Below the pieces are notes generated by a model. That model was not told where the DNA came from, made no database searches, and saw only the letters and a list, made by a program, of their open reading frames with translations. Made by a program: the position numbers and the translations under genes. DNA of 7,580 nucleotides from Chitinophagaceae bacterium (GTDB taxonomy: Bacteria; Bacteroidota; Bacteroidia; Chitinophagales; Chitinophagaceae): positions 1 to 7,580 of the forward strand of contig JAICHT010000168.1 in assembly GCA_025924755.1 (NCBI GenBank), written 5' to 3'. This document shows, piece after piece, positions 1-5,260 of the stretch; the first letter of the stretch is position 1; the number at the start of each line of letters is the position of its first letter.

Positions 1-263
1 CGGCACAGGAAGAAGCGCCCCAACAACTGCACGAAGGACGGCAGCAAAAAACGGATATGAGCCGTATGCAAATCAATAAAGAAGAAATTGATGTAGCCGG
101 TAATGATTATGCGGCTAACGAACGGGATTACTACGACCCCACTGATAATAATGTGTTGATAAAACAAGAGCCAGTGAAGGTAGGCCCAAAGATTGGCCGC
201 AATGATCCTTGCCCCTGTGGCAGTGGTAAAAAGTTTAAGAACTGCCATGGAAAAGAAGTATAG
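1..263 (+). CDS. secA: SecA preprotein translocase ATPase, C-terminal end (partial)
   Basis: SecA is the cytoplasmic ATPase that pushes unfolded preproteins through the SecYEG channel. Only the last 86 residues are here. The frame is open back to the window edge (first full codon at base 3), so the ATG at 57 is internal, not a start. The visible part is a charged, poorly conserved linker rich in D, E, N and Q, followed by the SEC-C tail IGRNDPCPCGSGKKFKNCHG. Its C-x-C-x8-C-H arrangement binds zinc and, in characterised SecA proteins, contacts SecB or the ribosome. The motor domains lie upstream of the window. SEC-C tails also occur on unrelated proteins, but the linker followed by a terminal SEC-C fits SecA best. 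The gene ends with TAG, and an intrinsic terminator follows 24 bases later. Confidence 0.9.
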   Translation, partial: AQEEAPQQLHEGRQQKTDMSRMQINKEEIDVAGNDYAANERDYYDPTDNNVLIKQEPVKVGPKIGRNDPCPCGSGKKFKNCHGKEV

Positions 264-287
264 CTAACACTTAATTGACGATATATG

Positions 288-313
288 AATGCCGCAGTGA
301 TGCGGCATTTTTG
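288..313 (+). terminator. Rho-independent terminator after secA
   Basis: A perfect 9-bp stem (AATGCCGCA at 288-296, TGCGGCATT at 301-309) closes a GTGA tetraloop and runs into a T-rich tract (308-312, then more T after one G). This should end secA transcription and isolate it from the accessory block downstream. Bases 314-489 are AT-rich; no convincing gene or promoter is visible there. Confidence 0.9.
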
Positions 314-489
314 TTTTTGGTGGTACCATTAATTAATAAACATATTAAATAAAGCTAGGTAAAATGGATTGGCGACACCGACAATTGAAAAAAGTGAATA
401 CTAAGTTATTAAAAACAAATATCTTGTAGGGGCTTGTAAAATGGAGAATGTCGTCTATTATTGTGTTGTGCGCAAACCCTCAAACCTTC

Positions 490-796
490 ATGAAGATTGT
501 ACCGATAGCCGCTTTACTACTCTTGTTTTTTTCTTGCAATACCGCAAAGGTGGTGACAATGCCGTACCGGAATTATGGCTTCTCAGCGGAGAGGCTTATG
601 CCGCTGCCCTATAATGAAGCTAAGCAGTCCGTACGGATCTGGATCAGCAAGAGCACTTCTAGTGAAGCTAATCCTCGTTGAGTACGTCAAGGAGCAGAAG
701 TACACACGCTTCCACTTTCAGATCGGTATGCCGGAGTACAAAATGATCGAAAATTTTATTGCCCAAGAGTTTGAATGGAATAGATATTCAAATTAA
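490..796 (+). pseudogene. Small lipoprotein-like gene, frameshifted
   Basis: Translation from the ATG at 490 gives MKIVPIAALLLLFFSCNTAK: a short basic N-terminus, a hydrophobic run and a cysteine at residue 16, like a lipoprotein signal peptide, although Phe at -3 is not ideal. The frame continues as protein-like sequence through VRIWISKSTS and then stops at TGA 679-681. The next frame (+1) continues with plausible sequence (VEYVKEQKYTRFHFQIG) to the TAA at 794-796. The simplest reading is one gene of about 100 residues with a one-base insertion or two-base deletion near 650-670, by decay or by sequencing error. An in-frame upstream ATG at 448 would bury the signal peptide, so 490 is preferred. 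No domain family is recognised. The gene lies just before palindromic element A, like the cargo of the first unit in the array. Confidence 0.5.
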
Positions 797-798
797 CT

Positions 799-933
799 GC
801 GAACAATAGAGCGTTTGTAAAAGAGTGGCTGAAGTGCTAAATTGAGCGGCAAAACTTAAATTAACCTCAAAACAAAAGTGAAGCTATAGTTTTTCAAATA
901 CCACTCCTTCACAAGCGCTTTGGACGTTGGGCG
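799..933 (+). repeat. Palindromic intergenic element A (attC-like)
   Basis: The left arm at 810-829 and right arm at 900-919 match as inverted repeats at 16 of 20 positions, and all four differences are transitions. The intervening 70 bases are AT-rich. Outside the arms are GCGAAC (799-804) on the left and GTTGGGC (926-932) followed directly by GTTATGCG (933-940) on the right. TGGCTGA lies at 826-832, at the end of the left arm, as in elements B, C and D. AAC and GTT at the outer ends with imperfect arms between them resemble an integron attC site, but length and sequence are not those of a class 1 or Vibrio-type site. Confidence 0.6.
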
Positions 934-1004
934 TTATGCGATTTGACGATTTCCGCAACTCTTGTTACTTCAAAAAACAAATATCCCAATACGGGAACTT
1001 TCGT

Positions 1005-1012
1005 TACCTTTG
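1005..1012 (+). promoter_or_regulatory. Candidate -7 box for higBA
   Basis: TACCTTTG fits the Bacteroidota -7 consensus TAnnTTTG exactly and lies 14 bases before the HigB start codon, which implies a very short leader. No TTG -33 element is present at the usual 19-21 base distance, so the promoter may be weak or lean on an activator. It lies inside unit 1, so the toxin-antitoxin pair would carry its own promoter. Confidence 0.4.
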
Positions 1013-1026
1013 ACAAAAGTTGAAGG

Positions 1027-1320
1027 TTGAGAGTAATTGCCAAAAAAATACTTCGGGAGTTTTGGGAAAAGCATCCGGACTGTGAACAACAGTTAAAGGC
1101 GTGGTATCAGGAGGCAAGCAATTCAGAATGGAAAAATACTAAAGTTATTAAAATTGAATATCCTTCTGCCAGCTTTCTTGCAGACAACCGGGTAGTTTTC
1201 AACATCAAAGGCAATCATTACCGCCTCATTGTGAAAATCAATTACGGTTATCAAATAGTATGGATACGGTTCATTGGGACACATGCCGAGTATGACAAAA
1301 TTGACGCCACTAAAATTTAG
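1027..1320 (+). CDS. higB: HigB-family toxin (mRNA interferase), TTG start
   Basis: A 97-residue protein of the HigB family, RelE-fold toxins that cut mRNA on or near the ribosome and are held inactive by HigA. Family landmarks are present in order: the N-terminal MRVIAKKILREFWEKHPD, the LKAWY segment near residues 23-27, the core NIKGNHYRLIVKINYGYQIVWIRFIG at about 59-84 (read in two parts, NIKGNHYRLIV and INYGYQIVWIRFIG), and the terminal THAEYDKIDA. Length is normal for the family. An in-frame TGA at 1021-1023 and the absence of any in-frame ATG leave the TTG at 1027 as the start; the conserved N-terminus begins exactly there. The antitoxin gene follows after 3 bases, so the two are co-transcribed. 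The toxin-first order is typical of hig loci. Nothing suggests inactivation. Confidence 0.9.
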   Translation: MRVIAKKILREFWEKHPDCEQQLKAWYQEASNSEWKNTKVIKIEYPSASFLADNRVVFNIKGNHYRLIVKINYGYQIVWIRFIGTHAEYDKIDATKI

Positions 1321-1323
1321 ACA

Positions 1324-1680
1324 ATGACAGTAAAACCGATTAAGACGAAAAAAGACTTTCATAAAGCATTAGAAAGACTGGAGGTGATTTTTGACGCAAA
1401 AAAAGGAACTCCAGAAGGCGACGAATTGGAAGTGTTAAGCATTCTGATTGAAAAATATGAAGATGAACATTTTCCTGTAGGACTGCCTGACCCTATTGAA
1501 GCCATTAAATTCAGGATGGAACAGCTAGGTTACAATCAGGTAGATTTAGCAAAGGTGGTGGGACTAAAAAGCCGTGCAAGTGAAATATTGAATAAAAAAA
1601 GAAAGCTTTCACTTGATATGATTAGACAACTGCATGACAAGTTGCATATACCTACTGACGTGTTGATACAATCCTATTGA
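1324..1680 (+). CDS. higA: HigA-family antitoxin with XRE-type HTH
   Basis: A 118-residue antitoxin partner of the HigB gene directly upstream. Residues 1-55 are an acidic, helical region containing LEVLSILIEKYEDEHFP, a stretch typical of HigA proteins that pair with this HigB type. Residues 56-110 form a Cro/C1-type helix-turn-helix: IKFRMEQLGYNQVDLAKVVG supplies the first helices, and SRASEILNKKRKLSLDMI covers the recognition helix and beyond. The protein should neutralise HigB and repress the shared promoter. The ATG lies 3 bases after the HigB stop, consistent with coupled translation. Palindromic element B begins 14 bases after the stop, so the pair forms the whole cargo of one cassette-like unit, as toxin-antitoxin pairs often do in integron arrays. 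Confidence 0.9.
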   Translation: MTVKPIKTKKDFHKALERLEVIFDAKKGTPEGDELEVLSILIEKYEDEHFPVGLPDPIEAIKFRMEQLGYNQVDLAKVVGLKSRASEILNKKRKLSLDMIRQLHDKLHIPTDVLIQSY

Positions 1681-1693
1681 CAGACAGCACGAA

Positions 1694-1824
1694 CGCATAA
1701 CAGGGCCTTTGGGTTGTGGATTGGCTGACGAACAAGTGCTGAACATCAGAAACTCTATTAAACAATATATCTTTATCTAAGCTGACGAACTTTGAAACAG
1801 TGCTACAGCACAAAGCCCTGAACG
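1694..1824 (+). repeat. Palindromic intergenic element B (attC-like)
   Basis: The left end CGCATAAC (1694-1701) runs into CAGGGCCTTTG (1701-1711), which pairs with CAAAGCCCTG (1811-1820) with a one-base bulge. GAAC then GTTAGTC (1824-1830) closes the element. TGGCTGA is at 1722-1728, inside the 14-mer TGGCTGACGAACAA (1722-1735) that recurs exactly in element D. Inside the loop, GCTGACGAAC occurs twice (1724-1733, 1781-1790), and GTGCTACAGCAC (1800-1811) is a small hairpin of its own. The outer left end complements the start of the HigBA unit rather than a unit further right. Confidence 0.6.
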
Positions 1825-1848
1825 TTAGTCAGAAGCGTAAAGTAGCAT

Positions 1849-2256
1849 ATGTTAATTAAAGTGTTTATGATAACAATACCAGCAGGTAGAGAAATATTTG
1901 AAGGCGACATCGCCACATATTGGTTCGATGATGATATATTAGTTTCACTTTCTAAAAGTCCAAAGCGAACCGTGGAAAGTATAAAAGCGAATATCCAATT
2001 AGTAAAACGAATAACAAATAATAAACCAGTGCCTTTGTTGATTTATCTGTCTAATTCACCTGTTCCTGATAAAGAGACCAGGAAGTATTCAACAGAACAA
2101 TTGCAGGTAATTTATTCTGCGATGGCCATGGTATCGAAGCCCGGTCTTTCTAAATTTATCATGAATATATTGTTCTCATTAAAAAAGCCTCCGATTCCAA
2201 TGAAAAGTTTTACAGATGATAAAGAAGCGAAGGATTGGTTAAAATTATATTTGTAA
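1849..2256 (+). CDS. Small STAS/SEC14-like (DUF7793-type) protein
   Basis: A soluble 135-residue protein without signal peptide or membrane segment. Its pattern resembles the small Bacteroidota proteins with an STAS/SEC14-like fold: an opening strand pair with GDIATYWFDDDILVSLSKSPKR (read as GDIATYWFDDD and ILVSLSKSPKR), a helix with TVESIKANIQLV, a central strand PVPLLIYLSN, an alanine- and serine-bearing helix near residues 86-100, and the C-terminal FTDDKEAKDWLKLYL, which matches the usual FTDxxxAxxWL ending. The molecular role of this family is unknown to me; members may be regulatory or ligand-binding. The assignment rests on remembered pattern. A second in-frame ATG at 1867 (MITIPAGREIFEG) could be the true start. 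The gene is the only cargo of the unit between elements B and C. Confidence 0.65.
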   Translation: MLIKVFMITIPAGREIFEGDIATYWFDDDILVSLSKSPKRTVESIKANIQLVKRITNNKPVPLLIYLSNSPVPDKETRKYSTEQLQVIYSAMAMVSKPGLSKFIMNILFSLKKPPIPMKSFTDDKEAKDWLKLYL

Positions 2257-2287
2257 ATGGAACTTCAAGTGCCTAATGCGCCAGCAG

Positions 2288-2480
2288 CTAACATTGGTAT
2301 TGGCAAAAGCCTGGCTGACAGAAGCCGTGTCGCATCATTTGTAATTTTATTCAGCAGTGGCTCGGGCAGGACAAGCAACTTTGAGCAAAGTAAAAATCAT
2401 CAGCTATTATTTCTATTTTCAACATAGGTTAGCCGGGCTTGACGAGATGCTACTCCGGGCCTTCGCCAATACCCGGGCAG
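2288..2480 (+). repeat. Palindromic intergenic element C (attC-like)
   Basis: The strongest inverted repeat of the set: 2296-2314 and 2455-2473 are complementary at 16 of 19 positions. CTAAC (2288-2292) lies outside on the left and GTTGTAC (2480-2486) on the right. TGGCTGA is at 2312-2318. The loop, about 140 bases, is longer than in A and B and holds a second G/C-rich patch (2430-2460) that can fold with the right arm. Bases 2481-2537 that follow contain a short CTTGA/TCAAG hairpin (2493-2506). A near-copy of the right boundary, GGCAGTTATGTA, lies at 2547-2558 inside the first codons of the longest reading of the next gene. Confidence 0.65.
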
Positions 2481-2537
2481 TTGTACGTAACTCTTGAAAA
2501 GTCAAGCAATAACTCAGTTTTTTATACGCAATATTAA

Positions 2538-3119
2538 ATGCGAACCGGCAGTTATGTATACAATATTATCAATAGCATGAATTTGCAAAAAACAGGGAAG
2601 GACAATTCGAAAGTTAATTATGCAACAAACAGGTTAACTGCTTTATTATTTATAATTTATTTGATGGCCTTATGCTGGATTTTACTATTTAAGCTAGGAG
2701 TACGGTTTTCTTATATGGGAGATAGAAGAGTAAATTTAATTCCGTTTCGTGAACCTTCAATCTTAACTAGTGAAAACATTTTAAACGTAGTGATCTTTGT
2801 ACCGCTTGGTATCTATGCAGGATCTTTATTGGAAAGATGGAATTTTGGAAAAAAATTTTTCTTCTTTTTCTTAATTAGTTTAATAATTGAAGGGCTTCAA
2901 TTTATTTTGGCCGTTGGTGCTTTTGATATTACAGATGTAATTACCAATACCTTAGGCGGAATAATTGGATTAATGATATTTAAAGGACTTGAAAAGGCAT
3001 TCAATAATAGGGTCAAGGCCCATAAGTTCATAAACATAATGGCAGCAATAGGAACGGCCTTAATGATTTTATTGTTAGTGTTACTGAAAATGGGTATGCT
3101 GCCAGTAAGGTATCAATAA
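2538..3119 (+). CDS. VanZ-like integral membrane protein
   Basis: A 193-residue membrane protein of the VanZ-like family, whose namesake gives low-level teicoplanin resistance; most members have no known function. Visible family landmarks are NLIPF (66-70), the ENILNVVIFVPLGIYAG stretch (79-95), and the EGLQFILAVGAFDITDVITN segment (118-137) followed by TLGGIIG. Hydrophobic segments lie at about 32-52, 81-98, 107-125, 132-150 and 165-187, so about five helices. The second ATG at 2574 (MNLQKTGKDNS) is a credible alternative start giving 181 residues. The first 12 codons overlap a repeat-like GGCAGTTATGTA, so the shorter form may be the real one. No partner van genes are nearby, so a resistance role should not be assumed. 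It is the cargo between elements C and D. Confidence 0.8.
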   Translation: MRTGSYVYNIINSMNLQKTGKDNSKVNYATNRLTALLFIIYLMALCWILLFKLGVRFSYMGDRRVNLIPFREPSILTSENILNVVIFVPLGIYAGSLLERWNFGKKFFFFFLISLIIEGLQFILAVGAFDITDVITNTLGGIIGLMIFKGLEKAFNNRVKAHKFINIMAAIGTALMILLLVLLKMGMLPVRYQ

Positions 3120-3168
3120 AGATAAATTTCCGGTATCACAAATAACGTTTCTGGTGACAATAAAACAT

Positions 3169-3208
3169 ACGCACAAAAGCTGTTTTGCAAAAGCTGGCTG
3201 ACGAACAA
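3169..3208 (+). repeat. Element D, half copy at the array end
   Basis: It begins with ACGCACAA (3169-3176), which complements the start of the VanZ unit at 7 of 8 positions. It then holds the palindrome TTTTGCAAAA (3183-3192) between direct repeats of AAAAGCTG (3175-3182, 3189-3196), and ends with TGGCTGACGAACAA (3195-3208), identical to element B. No matching right arm could be found in 3209-3335, so the copy looks truncated or strongly diverged. The remaining 127 bases up to the convergent AraC gene show no gene and no clear terminator. Confidence 0.5.
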
Positions 3209-3335
3209 CTATTGCTCCACCCTGGCAAATTCCTTTCTCGTTGTGTGCAACCCTATTTTGACACTTCACATTTCACAGAGCAGCAACTAAAAACCTTACG
3301 TCCCTTATAATATACGCCGACGCACATTGCAGCCA

Positions 3336-4232
3336 TCAATTCGTCATCCTATATTCATTTGGTGTTTGCCCAACCAGCTGTTTAAAAAGCCGGGTAAAAT
3401 GTTGGGGGTATTTAAATCCTAATTCAAAGGCAATCTGGCTAACAGATTTGCTTTGGTCAAATATTTTTTCCTTAGCCATATCAATCACTTTTGATTGAAT
3501 ATATTCCTGTGCAGTTTTGCCTGTTTCTTTTTTTACTAAGTCACCAAAATAGCTGGCAGACAAATGCAACTCATTTGCACAAAAACCTACAGAAGGCAAG
3601 CCCAGGGTTTGTGAATAATCTGATTGAAAATAGGTATTCAGCAATTGTTCAAACCTTTCCAAAATGCCTTTATGCACCTTTTCGCGGGTTATGAATTGGC
3701 GCTCATAAAAACGGGCGCAATAGTTTAAAAAAAGTTCAATGTTAGCGACAATTAATTTTTTAATGTGATTATCAATCGCATGTTCTAACTCATATTCAAT
3801 CTTGAAAAAACAATCCAATACAATTTTTCTTTCTCTTTCCGATACATGCAATGCTTCATTCGATTTATAATTGAAAAAAGTATAATCTTGTATAACCCTG
3901 CCCAACGAAGTACCATGTATCAAATCAGCATGAAAAACCAGTGCATATCCTTTGGGCTGATACGTTTCTCCGTTACTGTTTATACCAGCAACTTGTCCGG
4001 GTGCAAGAAAAACCAATGTGCCTTCCTGGTAATCATAAGTTTGCCGGCCATACACTAACTCTCCGCATTTTACATCTTTCAGCAATATCGTGTAAAAGCC
4101 AAAATACATACGGGAACCTTGCCGTGGATCGGCTTTAGACAAGTCAACCACACTTACCAAAGGGTGCAACGTTTCATTGTTGTTGAATATATTGTAATCA
4201 TTAATTGTTTCAAACCGTCTCAGACTATCCAT
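3336..4232 (-). CDS. AraC-family transcriptional regulator
   Basis: A 298-residue cytoplasmic DNA-binding protein. The N-terminal part (about 1-200) is a cupin-like ligand-sensing domain, with the turn EGTLVFLAPGQV at 70-81. The C-terminal 82 residues (217-298) hold the two AraC helix-turn-helix motifs: ELHLSASYFGDLVKKETGKT for the first, SVSQIAFELGFKYPQHFTRLF for the second, closed by the family signature ending GQTPNEYR. Both ends look complete. The gene is divergent from the reductase operon starting at 4388, with a 155-base shared control region, the usual arrangement for a regulator of its neighbour. The inducer cannot be told; given the targets, an aldehyde, ketone or sugar-derived stress signal is possible, but this is a guess. 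Confidence 0.92.
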   Translation of the reverse strand: MDSLRRFETINDYNIFNNNETLHPLVSVVDLSKADPRQGSRMYFGFYTILLKDVKCGELVYGRQTYDYQEGTLVFLAPGQVAGINSNGETYQPKGYALVFHADLIHGTSLGRVIQDYTFFNYKSNEALHVSERERKIVLDCFFKIEYELEHAIDNHIKKLIVANIELFLNYCARFYERQFITREKVHKGILERFEQLLNTYFQSDYSQTLGLPSVGFCANELHLSASYFGDLVKKETGKTAQEYIQSKVIDMAKEKIFDQSKSVSQIAFELGFKYPQHFTRLFKQLVGQTPNEYRMTN

Positions 4233-4254
4233 ATCACTGTCATTTTACCTGATT

Positions 4255-4262
4255 CAAAATTA
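4255..4262 (-). promoter_or_regulatory. Candidate -7 box for the araC-type gene
   Basis: On the minus strand this reads TAATTTTG, an exact match to the Bacteroidota -7 consensus TAnnTTTG, 22 bases before the start codon at 4232. No clear -33 TTG lies at the expected distance. Direct repeats that could bind the regulator occupy that region instead. Confidence 0.4.
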
Positions 4263-4267
4263 CAGCG

Positions 4268-4291
4268 TTATTGAGCTTTTACTTAATGAGC
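4268..4291. promoter_or_regulatory. Direct repeat, possible AraC operator
   Basis: TTATTGAGC (4268-4276) and TTAATGAGC (4283-4291) agree at 8 of 9 positions with starts 15 bases apart, about one and a half helical turns. They lie in the divergent control region just upstream of the candidate -7 box of the regulator. AraC-family proteins typically bind tandem half-sites, so this is a candidate operator for autoregulation and for control of the reductase operon. The evidence is positional only. Confidence 0.3.
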
Positions 4292-4359
4292 AGGCGCTAA
4301 TCAGCAATATTGGTAGGAAAAACCGGAATCTGTATACCAGTAGACTGAAATGAAGCAAA

Positions 4360-4367
4360 GACCTTTG
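4360..4367 (+). promoter_or_regulatory. Weak candidate -7 box for the reductase operon
   Basis: GACCTTTG differs from TAnnTTTG at the first base and ends 20 bases before the ATG at 4388. No -33 element is evident, which would fit a promoter that needs an activator such as the divergent AraC protein. Confidence 0.25.
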
Positions 4368-4387
4368 CACTTTAAAAGAGATAAATT

Positions 4388-5239
4388 ATGCAAAATGTTA
4401 GATTAAATAATGGTGTTGAAATGCCCATACTTGGTTTTGGGGTTTTTCAGGTAAAAGACCCGGCGGAATGTGAAAGAAGCGTATTGGATGCCATAGAAAT
4501 AGGCTATCGTTTGATTGATACCGCAGCCTCTTATATGAATGAAGAGGCAGTAGGAAAAGCAATCAGGAATAGCGGAATAGCAAGAGAAGACTTGTTCATT
4601 ACTACTAAACTCTGGATACAGCGGGATGGCTATGAAGGAACAAAAAAGGCCTTCGAAAACTCACTTAAAAAACTGGGCTTGGATTATCTGGACTTATATC
4701 TAATTCATCAACCTTTCGGTGATGTGTATGGTGAGTGGAGAGCCATGCAGGAATTGTATAAAGAAGGGAAAATAAAAGCCATTGGTGTGAGTAATTTTCA
4801 TCCTGACAGATTGATTGATTTAATCATTCACAATGAAGTTGTTCCTGCTGTCAATCAAATTGAAACGCATCCATTCCACCAGCAAAATGAAACTCAAAAA
4901 TTCTTGCAGGAGAACAATGTGCAGATAGAATCCTGGGGACCTTTTGCAGAAGGCAAAAACCACATCTTTGAAAACAAGTTATTGCTCTCTATTGGTAAGA
5001 AATACAAGAAGAGTGTTGCACAAGTTATTCTTCGATGGCTTACACAAAGAGGCATTATTGCCATTCCAAAATCGGTACGCAAAGAAAGAATGGAAGAGAA
5101 CTTCAGCATTTTTGATTTTCAGCTAAGTGAGGAAGATTTGAATGAAATCAAGGCTCTCGACACAAAGGCAAGTCTCTTCTTCGATCATCGTGATCCGGCC
5201 ATGGTAAAATGGCTGGGTGAAAGAAAGCTGGATGTTTAA
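4388..5239 (+). CDS. Aldo/keto reductase, 2,5-diketogluconate-reductase-like
   Basis: A 283-residue cytoplasmic NAD(P)H-dependent carbonyl reductase with the (beta/alpha)8 barrel of aldo/keto reductases, close to the AKR5-type 2,5-diketo-D-gluconate and methylglyoxal reductases. The catalytic tetrad is complete: Asp44 (in RLIDTAASY), Tyr49, Lys74 (ITTKLW) and His107 (LIHQP). GVSNF (133-137) and the cofactor loop IPKSVRKERMEEN (226-238), with the Lys/Ser/Arg pattern that usually holds the NADPH 2'-phosphate, are also present. Length is normal for the family. The start fits the conserved LNNGVEMPILGFG opening. It is the first gene of a three-gene operon, 21 bases before the next. The physiological substrate is unknown; a small aldehyde or keto sugar is likely. 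Confidence 0.9.
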   Translation: MQNVRLNNGVEMPILGFGVFQVKDPAECERSVLDAIEIGYRLIDTAASYMNEEAVGKAIRNSGIAREDLFITTKLWIQRDGYEGTKKAFENSLKKLGLDYLDLYLIHQPFGDVYGEWRAMQELYKEGKIKAIGVSNFHPDRLIDLIIHNEVVPAVNQIETHPFHQQNETQKFLQENNVQIESWGPFAEGKNHIFENKLLLSIGKKYKKSVAQVILRWLTQRGIIAIPKSVRKERMEENFSIFDFQLSEEDLNEIKALDTKASLFFDHRDPAMVKWLGERKLDV

Positions 5240-5260
5240 ATCACTTAAAAAATAACGATT

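Larger units (their letters stand above)
934..3208 (+). mobile_element. Putative cassette-like array of three units
   Basis: Three consecutive units share one plan: a GTT boundary, one gene or gene pair on the plus strand, then a palindromic element. Unit 1 (934-1824) carries HigB-HigA, unit 2 (1825-2480) the STAS/SEC14-like gene, and unit 3 (2481 to about 3208) the VanZ-like gene. The start of each unit is complementary to the outer left arm of the element at its own end: GTTATGCG 933-940 with CGCATAAC 1694-1701 (8/8), GTTAG 1824-1828 with CTAAC 2288-2292 (5/5), TTGTACGT 2481-2488 with ACGCACAA 3169-3176 (7/8). This is what a circularising integron cassette would show. No integrase or attI site is visible, so an integron-like origin is an inference. 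Confidence 0.45.

Noticed and set aside
364..429. A 21-codon ORF after the secA terminator
   Set aside because: Too short, with no start signal and a lysine-rich AT-driven composition; it cannot be told from chance.
264..489. A left boundary element for the lipoprotein unit
   Set aside because: Element A predicts a start like GTTCGC, but no such sequence or palindrome is found here.
441..614. A 57-codon ORF from ATG 441 in a third frame over the lipoprotein remnant
   Set aside because: It has no recognisable motif, and the overlapping frame from 490 has a clear signal peptide, so it is most likely a shadow.
1123..1362. Minus-strand ORF opposite higB
   Set aside because: It lies antisense to a well-supported toxin gene and resembles no family.
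2493..2523. Hairpin CTTGA/TCAAG followed by a T-run as a terminator
   Set aside because: The stem is only 5 bp, and ten bases separate it from the T-run, so termination is unlikely.
2538..3119. Glycopeptide resistance locus
   Set aside because: Only a VanZ-like protein is present, with no vanHAX-type genes, and most VanZ-like proteins have no shown resistance role.
3081..3269. Minus-strand 62-codon ORF across the VanZ end and element D
   Set aside because: It runs through repeat DNA and shows no protein-like pattern.
3846..4138. Plus-strand ORFs opposite the AraC gene
   Set aside because: Both are antisense to the intact regulator and have no recognisable features.
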